From: Benincasa hispida
Lineage: Eukaryota > Streptophyta > Magnoliopsida > Cucurbitales > Cucurbitaceae
DNA: 64,000 bases
Assembly (NCBI RefSeq): GCF_009727055.1
Contig: NC_052357.1
Location: 4,515,564 to 4,579,563, forward strand
Reading direction: 5' to 3'
Of this stretch, positions 45,351 to 56,731 are shown piece by piece. The notes below the pieces were generated by a model that searched no databases, was not told the origin of the DNA, and saw only the letters and a list, made by a program, of their open reading frames with translations. The first letter of the stretch is position 1. Every line of letters begins with the position of its first letter. A program made the translations under genes and the position numbers.

Positions 45351-46360
45351 GTAGAACATCGTAGACAAGTGAAATATGGTAGATGTAGAAATTGAACATA
45401 ATCAACAAAACTGCAGTGAACCGCTCACGACTAGATGACATACTGAACAGTAGAAATGGTTCAAATGTTGGTCGAGGTTGATTGTATATATGCCACTTTT
45501 CATCCTTGGTGTATGCTCTATGTACAAACGAATATACATTGTCTAAAGTGTTTAAATTGTATAATGCATCATGTCTCAGAATGTCTCACTTTAGTCCTGT
45601 CTCTCTAAGTTTCGCTCTCGCTAATAATGGCACGTATAATGTATAGCTCTTGCCATCACTCTTCATATCTCGCTCTTTCTAGTAACGTTACTTAATGTCT
45701 CACTACATCTAATGATTTTCTTAATATCTCGCCCTCTCTAAGTCTCGCTCTCTTAATGTCTCGCTATCTTTAATAATTCTCTTAATGTCTCACTATCTCT
45801 AATAATTCTCTTAATGTCTCGCTAGCTTTAAGCGTCATTTCCTCCACTGTGGGTCATTCTCTCTAAGCCTCACTCTCTTTAGGTACCGCTCTCTCTAAGT
45901 CTCGCTCTCTTTAGTTATTGCTCTCTCTATGTCTTGCTATCTCTAGGTCTTGATCTCTCTAAGTCTGCAGTCTATTAACAACAAGTTGTAAAATTACATA
46001 AATTCACATGCTATATTACAGAAATCCACATTTATCTATAACACTAAGATTTTATATACATAAAAAAATATGGAGTGTTCGCCCAAACTGAACAACTAAG
46101 TACATCCTATAGTCATTCATTTTTTCCCAAGTGACTACAAAAGGATCTGCGACAAGGACTGGACCTGGAACCATACGAAGGGGGGATGTATAGGTCTCGA
46201 TCACGTGGTTGGGGTATCGATCTGGAGCTACTACATATGCGATTGGGTCACCCAGGTATATCCGCTATGTATCGATCGACTGTGTATGGATCACTGGCTA
46301 AGGCTGGCTTAGATGGGCTTGACTTAGACGGCTTAATAGATGGCTTAATCTGCATAATCT
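45351..46360. repeat. CTCTCGCTCTC-rich low-complexity array and unassigned sequence
   Basis: From about 45580 to 45965, degenerate repeats of aatgtctcgctatctctaat and aagtctcgctctct types. The rest (45966-46360) is A/T-rich with no frame of note. The same ctctcgctctc style appears near the MULE left end and at 51340-51450, so the repeat probably belongs to the MULE. Confidence 0.5.
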
Positions 46361-47900
46361 ACTGAATCCACTTAAGCTTAGTTCACTAAGTCAACTGCCT
46401 ATACCCCAGTTCCTTTCCCCGCCCGGGTATGGATTTTTCACCTTTTCCAAAATTGATGGCATTAAAAAAGCTCTGTACGGTGAGTCACCCAGATAATAAT
46501 AGGATAATGCCGGATTTCAATGAGAAAGTATACTGCAGGATCTTGGTATGGGTCGACTAGTCATAAGTGGATATGCTGTTAGCTCTACCGGAGATAGGTG
46601 TGGAAGCCAATATTCGTATATATTTAGGTATTCTTCTAGATAAGGAACTGAACCTCACGCTATATTCAAATACAAAGTGGATTTGTTGTGCGAAGAGTGC
46701 GTTATGACCCGTGGCCGCCTGCCTAGTGGGGGCGGCTCCTCTGTTGTGGGTAAACGGGAAACCCGACTCTACGAACCCGAGGAAAGGCTGCATAGCAATA
46801 GTAAGGGCGTTAAGACCGGAGCTATTTGTAGTGCTAGCAGTAATGCAAGTGAATGAATCCCATCCCCTATCAAGTGAAGTGCTTACGCCGCTTTAGAGAT
46901 AGGGGCGAGCAAAAGAGCTCGTTCTTCTATTTTGAGATCTTTAAATTCGTAAGATCATGATGGAGTCCGCTTTACTTGATATTTCATTATTAAAGCTCCC
47001 GCCTCCCTACAACTAGTATAGTATAGCGGACAGCTTCAAAGCTGACGTTCTTATTAGAGAAAGGGGCATGCTAGCCTAGCACTAGAATAATATACAAGGT
47101 TAGAGGGCTAAAAATCTGTTGTTTGCTGTCTACTTCGTGAGCCTTCACAACCCCGTTCTGTAACTTCCCTTCTTTCGTTCGTCCACGAGGCTGTAAGAAG
47201 AGAGAAAGGGGCGGCTATCTAGTGGGAGTCCTTTCGGTTGTATGCCACGAGGTCCCTATGGCCAAGGGGACAAGTGAATCATCGCTTTTGGGCGCAGGCA
47301 GCCCTCTACCATCCATCCCATTGTATTCCATCGTCTCGTATTGCTTTAGTAAGCCGTATCAGACCAGATACATCTATTGAGTGAGAGAAAGGGAGACAAC
47401 TCTAAATATTCTTCATTTTGATATTGATAGGGATCCCTTCCCATAAAAGGATCATTGCCAACATATTCTTTAGCAAAAGAAATGACCTAGATTAGACCTC
47501 TTCTACCGCATCAAGAGGAAATCCCGATCCCGCATTTGAGAAAGTTTAGCTATGCCCACAGCCCTTTCAAAGGAAAATAATCTTCTCAAGAAGTAAAAAA
47601 AAAAAAGAATCTAACGCTAATAGGCGGAAGAAGAGATTCCCAGCTACTGACTCTAATAAGATAATAGTCATACCGGCAGAAAAAAAGGTCAACCTCACCC
47701 CAGGTAATCACCGCTTTCTTCCCCTTAGGTCAAAGAGTAAGAACTCGCTTTCGAGCTAACCTTACATGGAGCTACCTGCCAACAAGCAACAAGAGTTCTC
47801 ATTCAAGGCAAACTAAGCATTCGTTCGGAGTTGACAAGGGAGAGGTTCGAAGACGCTCGACCGAGTTTAAGTTACACACTAGGCTGTGGAGCTCCCTACA
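46360..47900. other. Mitochondrial-like DNA segment (possible NUMT)
   Basis: Base composition rises to about 45% G+C, against A/T-rich surroundings. The text is typical of plant mitochondrial intergenic DNA (words such as aaagctgacgttcttattag, cgtccacgaggctgtaag, gggcggctatctagtggg, purine-rich gagaaaggg). No complete mitochondrial gene was recognised, so the call rests on composition and style. Edges are approximate; the right edge lies close to the Ulp1 fragment. Confidence 0.45.
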
Positions 47901-47984
47901 CAATCTAGGCTGCTTAGACCTAGCCGACACCCTCTCACCCGACCAAACCACCATCTCCCCACAACCTACCCGTTCTTCTCTCTA

Positions 47985-48284
47985 TATATCCCCTACCTGA
48001 AGCTGAGTATCAAAGGACTCATGTTGTATGTTCATAGTAGTAGGTCGAGATATTTTCCAATGGGATATATCTAGGTCCGGCTTCGAACGTTTCAAATCAC
48101 AAAAGTGAAGGAGTGATGGTAGGGTAAAAGTAAATGGCTCCAACCAAGACTCCAGTTTCTTCTTTGACGTGATGGACGAGAGTGAATCGAACATAAACAA
48201 CCGGTCTTTATTAATGTTCATTTCAATCACCATCCAATGTCCATTGATGTTAGTTGTCGTATACACAAAAACCACATCTGCCAT
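47985..48284 (-). pseudogene. Ulp1-type (C48) cysteine protease fragment
   Basis: Reads ADVVFVYTTTNINGHWMVIE, then MFDSLSSITSKKKLESWLEP. The GHW His and FDS Asp match two of the catalytic residues of Ulp1-family SUMO proteases. The Cys-containing DCG motif that should follow (Q..DCG) is missing: the frame ends VGDI at 47985, next to the mitochondrial-like segment. Ulp1-type genes are commonly carried by plant MULEs. Inferred to be the C-terminal end of the minus-strand gene whose upstream parts lie at 48.8-51.3 kb. Confidence 0.7.
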
Positions 48285-48799
48285 CTCATATCAAATTTAC
48301 CCATGATGTAGTCCTTATGCGTGTATTATTTCTCCCATACTATGGCAGCATGCAGTATCAGCTTGTCCTTAATCCATTTATATATTCCATCTTGAGCATT
48401 AAGGTAACTCCACACAAAAAATTCATCATTAACAACATGTAATAAACAACTAACATAGTCATATTCTCAAATACAATAAATGGTTACCATTATTCTAATT
48501 GGTATGATGGTGAACTTGTTCATGCATATGTCCAGTCGGCTATAAAATTTATCTTTTATAAACTAAAACAAAATATCTATGCTCTGCATCTAGAATAAGG
48601 TATAAGTTAGGACAGAGTTCATCATATCTAATTGTAAAAAAGACAAGGATTGCAAACTTACGTCGAACTCAACCCATGAACTCGATTCAGTCAATTCCTA
48701 AAAAAATGCCTTGGATAATTGCCTAAATGAATTTTCTCAAACCTCAAGGTTTGTATTCTTATAGGTAATCCAATTCATTATTTATGTAAAGACGGCAGA

Positions 48800-51250
48800 T
48801 GGAATGTCATGTGCTAAGTTGTAGCGGACGATCACTTTAAAGAGTGTCGTAGGTACTCTAGGGAGAGGGTACTTAATCATTGGTCTGTCCAAAGGAAGTT
48901 GTACCTTAGTTTCCTTTTGTTTCGTTATTTTTTTCTTTGGTGAGCTTGAGGTATGTACTTGTTAACACTCTTCCTCTTATGAGCGATTTTTTGAGTTTCG
49001 ACAGCAACCTACATAATATAATAGAATGGTGAACATGTCAAATAACAAATATAAACAATGAGATTTTCCAATCACAAAATGATCATACCAGTGGATCTCC
49101 ATGCATGGTATCAAATCGTGCAATAGTTGGTGGCTCTAGTAGACATTCTGTCTCAGAAAGTGGAGATTCAATGTTCTCTACTCGTATTAAAATATGAAGG
49201 TGAAAGGATAGTGGGTAAGGCAATATTATCTCGCTCTGGAGGTGGAAGTAGTATGGTAAGGTAAAGGTATCAGGGACTAGAAGTGGAAGCAGGGTAGGTG
49301 AGGTGGTGGTATCAAGATCTGGATGTAGATGTAAGGTGAATGAGACTATGGTATCAGGCTCTGCAGATAGAAGAGGAATAGATGATGTTGTGGTATCATA
49401 CTCTGTGGGTGGAGTAAAAATAGATGAGGTTGGGGTATCAGACTCTGCAAGTGGAAGAGGAGCAGATGAGGTGGTGGTATCAAGATCCTAAAGTGGAAGT
49501 GAAGTACATGAGGTGGTGGTATTCGAAGGGAGAGAGGTTGGATGGGTGACTGAGGTAGAGTTGGGGTAGGTGACCGAGATAGAGGTGGGGAGGCTAACCG
49601 AGATAGAGGTGAAATGGGTGACCTAGTGGCATTGTTCACTGTAACAGTGACATAATGATTGACAGTTGTGCTTTCAGTCTCTAATGTCTCCCTCAAGGTT
49701 CAATACACAACTATCCAACCTCAATATTGAGTTGTCAATACTTCGTAGGTACGAATATATAGAAGGATCAACACTGGCTCCCTCCTTGCAGCCTGAGGTT
49801 TCAAGCTTAGGACATTATTCCTTCATAGATGCAATGTGTGAATCATCAGGATGTTCATCAGAAGGGATCAACTTGTCCTCGTCGTGTAAGTGGCTTACCA
49901 ACACATCATGAAACATATCCTCACCGAGGGTGTAAGTGAACCCATGGATGTTTATGTCATCCTCAAATTCTTCGTCCCTCTCTCCACCTTGAGCATTTTC
50001 CTGCTCATCATCATTTCCTTCACTATGGTCATCACTGTCCCCACCATCCCCACTTTCCAAACTATCATTTCCATCTGAACTATCGCCACTTTTTTAACTA
50101 CCCAAACTTTTTGAACTTTCATCGTCGGAATGTACTTATCTTATAGCCCGTCTCTCCACTGGGGTGTCTTGAAACTCCTTCTCAACATCGAACATGATAA
50201 GACCTTCTTTGACTTTTTTCTGCATTAACAACCCAACCCAACCCAATAAGATTGCTAACGTCCATTTAAAAACCAAATAAACATAATGTGACTAGAGTGC
50301 ACTTACATTTGAGACTAAAAAATGTATCTCTGTAGTACTTCGAAGGACACCAAGTGGGAGCATGACCATCGTAATATACAAGACACAACTACCTTGTTAT
50401 TCCGAGTGACAATGTTCCTCGCTACCGATGATAGGATCTCGTACGTCCATGCCTAAATATGAAACAACACGTATTCAGAACTATAGTAATGTTAAACCAA
50501 TGAAAGCATGTTTTAAGGAAAATCTACCTGGAATGCTTAGGAAAATCCACGCAGAGAGTACTTCATAACATAGTTTTTATTACCTTTCACCTTCTTCTTG
50601 TACAGAACAACTATATCATTCAATGTAGCCTTGCGGGCGTCAAGTGTCATCTCCCAAATAATTGTACCCCAATCTATATTGTTGTAATAATCTATGTCCT
50701 CAATGTCCTCAAATATTCTACATGCGACTGCACTTTCGTGCTTATTATTTCCCATCATTGCAACCTCCACTTAGTACACTAAGGTGATCTTAACAAAACC
50801 ATCGTCATTTTCTAACTCCAACTTCTTGTATTCCTCTTCTAGTAAATTGATGTGGAATGAGTCCGAAGTTGACCGATTACCAAAGCACTTTGTTTCAAGT
50901 TATTGTGACCTCACTCCGAACAACTTGCATAGGGGCCTGCCAAAAACCAGTAATCAACAAAAAGCCATCTTTTGAAAATGTGAAGACCTTTCCTCTAATA
51001 GAGAAGCTGATCGAGTTAGCTCTTTTCTTCTTCACTTCCCTCAACAACATATGGTGGACAAGTGGGCTGCCGAATATAATGTCAATGTTTATGAATCACC
51101 CAAAAACTGTTATCTTAAACATCTCTAACTGCCGTCGGGTAAGCTTCTCCTTCACAGTCTTGTTGGCATTTGCAATGTGGGCCAAACTCGTTACTTACCT
51201 GAAAAACCGATCAACTTCACGTATTTTGAAAACTTTTGACATCTTCAATT
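48800..51250 (-). pseudogene. Ulp1/DUF1985-type MULE gene, upstream part
   Basis: Minus-strand pieces: 50770-50537 reads MEVAMMGNNKHESAVACRIF and EMTLDARKATLNDIVVLYKK, like the DUF1985 region of plant Ulp1-carrying MULE proteins. 50060-49815 is highly acidic (SGDGGDSDDHSEGNDDEQEN). 49696-49346 is Pro/Ser/His-rich and repetitive. 51250-50780 is more decayed. No continuous reading frame was assembled; introns and stops could not be separated. Confidence 0.5.
49200..49530. repeat. Tandem minisatellite in the Ulp1-type gene
   Basis: Imperfect units of about 57 bp containing gatgaggtggtggtatcaag, tctgnnngtggaag and similar, repeated about five times. In the minus frame they encode SLIPQPHLFLLHPQ-like blocks, probably the flexible linker of the protein. 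Confidence 0.75.
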
Positions 51251-51616
51251 ACTCCTACATGAAATGAACATTCAATCTATCAATTAACAGATTCTTTAAA
51301 AAAAAAAAATCAATAAACATACATTTTGTTTAAATCTCGCTAGACTCACTCTTGCTAGTAATGATCTCACTTGTTTCGCTCTCACATATACCGCTCTTGC
51401 CTATTATGCTCTCGCTGATCTTGCTCTCACCTATCTCGCTCACCTTAACTGAACCATGTCCCTTAACATCCCTCACCTTATCTGGCTCTAACTATAACTC
51501 GTCTTCGTCCTCAATGCCACAAAACACATTGGAACCCAAAAAACAAACAAGAACCATAAAGATGCGACCAATTACTAAACCTTGAAACCCACAAAAACGG
51601 TCGAGCGACTCCAACC
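51250..51616. other. MULE internal sequence up to the CAACC target site
   Basis: Ctcgctctc-like words at 51340-51450; an open frame on the + strand (51352-51585) is a by-product of them. Ends gcgactccaacc, the target site of the next insertion. Confidence 0.5.
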
Positions 51617-52150
51617 TGATAACTTGTAGAAATACAAATTATTGTATGTCTTTCATTTAAAATAAACAAGGCAAAGGCATGAAACTTGAATTCATGGTAG
51701 TGTCATTCCTTATCTCATTTTTGTTTTAAGCTTGATGTTATTTCTTCCCTTTTTTTTTGTATCAATTTGCCGCATTATGAAATATAAATTTATTGAAAAT
51801 TTTGTTTATATTTTGTGCCTTTCCTTTATGTTTATATCATGTGCATACTTTTGATTGCTTACTTTTTTTCTTTTCTTGTTGTCTTGTTTGCCACTGATGA
51901 CCCCAATGATGAAATTATGCCTTAACACCAATGCCTAGACTGATTAGTATTAAGTTTATTTTTCCTTTAAAGTTACTTCTAGGATTCAGCAAGCATGCAA
52001 GCTTTTCAACAAACGTCTTTTGCAATAACTTTCTAATACCATCGTATATTTCTTTGTAAGAACCTTAATACCTTCTAAATTTGGGGGTGGAAAAGATTTG
52101 AAAACTTGAACGCTTTTAAAAAATATTTACTCTTTTAAGTACTTTGTTAT

Positions 52151-52182
<32 letters not shown>

Positions 52183-54142
52183 CTGTTCAGATCGGAACTT
52201 GCTCGTAGTTGGATGTCCACATAACACCCGTGAGGGCAAGCCAAAATGAAGGCAAGAATCGTGATCAATGCAAAGAATAAGTGATCGCAACTCCATTGTC
52301 TAAAAAATATGAAACGAGTTTAGTTTGAAAAAAGCGATTAGCTCGTAGTTGGATGTCCGCATGACACCTGTGAGGGCAAGCCAGCACAAAATCACAACAA
52401 AAAGTAGTAAGGAGAAAATATTTTTATCTCATTCCAAATCTTCATTTTTAGAAATATGAGATAGTCTTAGAAATGAGTAAATGATTTTTGAAGAATAACC
52501 TTGCAGCTTCTCAAGGCTAGAAGTAAATTTATAGGAAGAAGAAATAAAACTAAAAAAAATCTAGTTTAGCAAACTAGGTAAGGCACTCTGAGTGGTCTAA
52601 GCAATTCTTGAAGGCGATCAAAATTATAAGAAGTCTTAAGTATATGCTTGAGGACAAACATTATTTTAAATTTGGTGGTGTGATAACTTGCAGAAATACA
52701 AGTTATTGTATCTCTTTCATTTAAAATAACAAGGCAAAGGCATGAAATTTAGATAATTTCTATCAATAAATCTATACAAAAATCGAAGCATGCGATCACA
52801 TACTTATAATGCAGAACATATTTAAGTTTTAGACTAATTTCGTTACTTCTATGCAGAATATCCTTTAGCAGTCTGTTGAATGTGCGATCGCATGTTACAT
52901 ACCCATTGATGCGATCAAACAAGAATTGCCAGAAAAGGAAAGGAAAGATGATCGCATAATCTGCAAGCATTGAGGCATGACATGCCATGGGCGATGGGTG
53001 TCACATCATAAGTTGTGTTGGTGGCCGATAGGAAAATTTTGTTGAAGATTCAATGTACTCCTGACACGTTGCATACGACACGACAGGATATGGAATTTAA
53101 TGTGCCCCATCAACGCAATGATGAGTTAGAAAAAAGAAGTGCTCACGAATGCCTATAAATACCCATGCAAAACATACATACATCGTGACATATATCATGG
53201 GAGACGAGAAGAATACCCTGGGAAAAAATTCTGCTAGAAACCCTTACTAATTTTCCATAGAAATTCCTTAGTGAGAGTTTAGGATTCTAGGGAGAGAATA
53301 GGGTAATACTATTCAATCGCCTAAGTGAAGCAACTGTAAAACGAGCTAGAGGAAGCAAGAAATTGCGAATCACGACTTGAGTCTCTAACCCTTCTCTTTG
53401 TTTTGTGTATTTATATTGTATTTCTTGTATTGACAAATTCAGATTTGCAGTATGAATACATATTTGTTATATACCTTGTCTATATTTTTCACCAACATCA
53501 TGCATAGCTAAATCGCCTCATGAGTTGAGAAGATTGTAGCAAACACGACTAAATAACTGGAGGATTCATGAGATCAACTTGTTTTATGTATGCTTATATT
53601 TATTGCTTGAATCAATTTGTAAATTGTTCTAAGTAAAGTTAATCTGAGTTTGAAAGAATTTAGATTAGGACCTCATAAAATAAGAGAAAATGTTCCTTAG
53701 AAATAAGTACATTATCTGCATATTAGACCTATCGCATGCATCTTGAGATAAGATAACGTGGCAAAGAACACTGAGAAGTGTTGGTCGTAACATTGAGTGT
53801 ATAGTTTGATCGCATAATCCATCTAGTTGTTTAGAAAGAGTTAGTAAAAATCCTTCTCAACCCTCTTATCGCATAACTGTTATCCAACTCACACTGCTTC
53901 ATTTTAACATAATTCCCATCGCACATTTATATTTAAGTTAGCTTATTTAATCAACCCCTTGAACATTTTAACTTGTGATAAGTTCATATTTTTAGTTTCA
54001 TCGCACGCTTACAAGCAATCCCTGCGTTCGACCCTGGACTCACTAAGAACTCCGGTCGAATTTGCAATTGGGTTTGACTAGAGAAAACTGGGCGTTAAAT
54101 CTCATAAGTATTATTATTTCATCGCATGTATAAAACACATCA
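51617..54142 (+). mobile_element. Internally deleted Tat/Athila-like gypsy element with TSD CAACC
   Basis: Flanked by caacc at 51612-51616 and 54143-54147. It begins with about 75 bp of LTR start (tgataacttgtagaaataca to about 51693), then jumps to the 3' non-coding region (about 51694-52665), the polypurine tract (ttaaatttggtggtg), and a full 3' LTR 52681-54142 (1,462 bp). No coding sequence remains. Two copies of the gtagttggatgtcc.catga motif at about 52205 and 52345. A (GA)n run lies at 52157-52182. Confidence 0.85.
52681..54142 (+). repeat. 3' LTR of the deleted gypsy element (LTR B)
   Basis: tgataacttgcagaaataca .. ends acacatca. TATA-like ctataaatacccatg at about 53153. Shares its start, TATA position and the U5-like ccctg.gttcgaccctggact words with LTR A (39690) and LTR C (42150). 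Confidence 0.85.
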
Positions 54143-54300
54143 CAACCCAAAACCTAAACAAGCACGAAAAATATTAAATTCACTTACCCAAGAGATTCAA
54201 TTGTTGACAGCAGGTGGACGATTTTGCAAATGCATCAAAATCATGAGAAGATAGAATGAGGGACATAAGAACACCGTTACGTTTGAAGAAATTTCAATAA
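54143..54300. other. MULE sequence between the gypsy insertion and the right TIR
   Basis: About 160 bp, no frame, continues the sequence broken at 51616. Confidence 0.5.
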
Positions 54301-54435
54301 AGCATATGGAAGACAAAAAGGGAGGGAAATTTCGTAATTTGGTATGGCGATGACGTCAGTATAGGTCATTTGACATTATTTTTTTTAAAGAAAAAATATG
54401 ATCGAGCATTTTCGGCCCAAATATTAGGTCATCCA
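54300..54435 (-). repeat. Right terminal inverted repeat of the MULE
   Basis: Reverse complement reads ggatgacctaatatttgggc, then an A/T-rich stretch, then aatgtcaaatgacctatact and gacgtcatcgccatacc, in the same order as the left repeat. Beyond 54435 the similarity fades into A/T-rich sequence. Confidence 0.6.
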
Positions 54436-54539
54436 TACAAATTTTCCTTGTATTTCTTTCTTTTCATATATGAAATACTACTTTTACATTTGTATTTCAC
54501 ATTTAATATTAAATACTTCCTTTTTTCTCTATTTCATAT

Positions 54540-54660
54540 GTCTCTTTTGCTCTTCCCTTTCAACAACTAAAAAAATGAAAATTCAATGTCATTTAAAAAT
54601 AAAGATGTTTCAACATTTTGCTTAATTTATAAGCATGGTTGGAAGAACTATGGTTGACAA
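54540..54660 (+). repeat. A/T-rich interspersed repeat, copy 1
   Basis: tttcaacaactaaaaaaatg.. and cattttgcttaatttataag with catggttggaag match copies at about 61090-61140 and 63775-63860 (the last with the same upstream start). Confidence 0.65.
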
Positions 54661-55106
54661 AAATCCTTGTGGGCTAGGGCGAGCAATCCTCAGTTTGATC
54701 TGGGATGGAGGTCAAACCGGGGACACAAAATGGGTCCTCGATTGGGGACAAGGGCGGGATGGTGAGGGAATCCTTGACCTTGCCCCAAATATTTTTAATT
54801 GTTTTTATTTTTTTTGTAGCTTGCTACACTTCTGCTATTTTTTTAAAAAATTTCATTTCATATTATAATTAACTTTAATTATTTATTATTATTTTTTAAA
54901 AAATTCTAATATGTTTTTTTAATTATCAATTTAAATAAATAAAACAATAATAATACTAATTTATCACCTAAGATATTTAAAATTTCAATATAAATACCAC
55001 ATTTTAATTGATTTTAAATAAAGACAATAAAAAATAAAAATAAAACCAGAGAATTTTTCCTTGCAGGGACTCAATCCCCGAATGGAGATTCTCTGACCCC
55101 GACCTC
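54645..55106. repeat. G/C-rich repeat ends flanking an A/T-rich core
   Basis: Begins tggttgacaaaaatccttgtg and contains gatggaggtcaaaccgggga (54704-54723). The reverse complement of 60830-60930 has the same order (ggttggcaaaaatccccg, then gtcaaactgggg..). The right end of this copy (55060-55106) and 60451-60545 are also G/C-rich, so the gypsy remnant 55107-60446 may split this repeat. Class unknown; a non-autonomous DNA transposon is possible. Confidence 0.45.
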
Positions 55107-56731
55107 TGAAAAGCATCTAAAAACTGCTTTTATTACATTTAAATTTAGAATTAATATTGCTAGTTTTGTTTAGTTTGACATGGTTTATTGAGTAATTTCA
55201 GGAAATTAAGCATCATGAGCAATTTGTGTGAAAATGATAAAAAAAAAAAATCCGGGGTAAAACTCCAATTTTGAGCAATTATGCATCTTGATGGTTGAGG
55301 CGTACCTTGTGCTTGAATCTCGTGCTTTCATGCATGTTGTTTTGAGTTGATTGTTTTATGCATGTTATTGTTGATTTTGAGGAAAATTTGAAAAATTTTG
55401 AAAAATTTGAAAAAATAGTTAGTTTGGGTTAGAAAAAATGTTGAGACTGATTGAATTGTGTTCTTTGGTTGCTTTCTTTTATTATGATGGTTGATGAGTC
55501 ATTCAAGATGTATGCCATGCTTTGAAGTAAAAATTGGATAACATAGTTATGTCTTGAGTGTTCTTTGTTTTGAATCCCTCTTTGTATCATCTGTTATCTT
55601 GAGCACGGATCACTTTAATTTAGAACCTCTAATTGAACAAAACATTAATTTAAGTCAATTTGGTTGTCACCTCGAAAGGCCCCACTGGTTAGAGAGTGTC
55701 TTGCATGATGGGTTGTAATGTTAGACTAAGAGGAAAGAAAAGATTATTATTACTACCATTGAAAAAGAAAAATATAGAGTGTGCACTCATGCGCTTGAAA
55801 GAAATATCTTTTTATTATTTTTAAACTTGTAATGTGTAGGGATGGATGCGGGTAAAAAGAGCTGTCTTTGCTGTGATCAGTTAGGACACAAGGGAATTGA
55901 CTGGGTATGGTTCCCTGTGATGGATGTGTGAAAGCTTGTGCCCCTTGGTAAAATGATGCAAGTTTCGGGCCCTTTTGTTGTTTTTTTTTTAAGAAAAAAG
56001 AGAGAGAGAGATATAAGGTACCTTAGTGGACATATTACTTCATTGAGTGTGGTGATGCTTGATGATTGGTGCTTGAGCTAGATTAGGGGGAAAATTGATG
56101 AAGCTTAATTAAATCATAAGTCAGTTGTTGAGTTTTGAATTAAAGGAGGAGTCACACACGCGCATTAGAATGTGTTTGAATTTTTATATGGATGAGCATT
56201 GTATATGTTGAGAAGCTGATGAAACCAGAATAAGAGAGTGCATGCCTCGAACCTTTTCATTTCAATATTCATTATTTCTCCTACTTTGTGTTTCTTTCTT
56301 TTCTTTGCTCGAGACTAGCAAAGTTTTAAATTTGGGGTTGTGAAAAGAATATAAAAAGTTCTTTTATTACCTTCAAATTTAGAACTAATATTGTTAGTTT
56401 TGTTTAGTTTGACGTGGTTTATTGAGTAATTTCAGGAAATTAAGCATCTGGAGCAATTTGTGAGAAAATGAAAAAAAAAAAGCTGTAAAACTCCAATTTT
56501 GAGCAATTATGGTTTGGCTATGGAATTACGAAGAATCAAGGACCCAAGATCAAGAAAAGAGGCAAATTTGGAAGACAATTCAGGGGAGCCAGCGTTGGAA
56601 GAGCGTTGCAATGTTGCTTCCTAACACTGCAGATCCGATAGTAATTTGAAATAGGGCAACGCTGCAACGCTACGACTTTGACGCACGGCTGGCATGACGC
56701 CAGCGTTGCAACGCTGCGAGCATGTTATAAA

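Larger units (their letters stand above)
20656..54435. mobile_element. Shattered Mutator-like element (MULE) with nested insertions, about 34 kb
   Basis: About 115 bp at 20735-20850 resembles the reverse complement of 54310-54435: both contain a ctaatatYtgggcc word, then atgtcaaatga, then an attatcgccat or gtcatcgccat word. Between these inverted repeats lie MuDR-type transposase pieces on the + strand (about 21550-22000 and 43985-45350) and a Ulp1/DUF1985-type gene on the minus strand. All interruptions are later insertions, two of them with exact TSDs. Inferred: one old MULE. The outer end of the right repeat is not recognisable, so no 9-bp TSD could be read. The left end lies about 440 bp upstream of the SEN1-like start codon. 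Confidence 0.6.

Noticed and set aside
47886..48074. + strand open frame near the Ulp1 fragment
   Set aside because: Antisense of the Ulp1 fragment and low complexity; no domain.
49303..49491. + strand Val/Ser/Asp-rich frame
   Set aside because: Translation of the minisatellite on the wrong strand.
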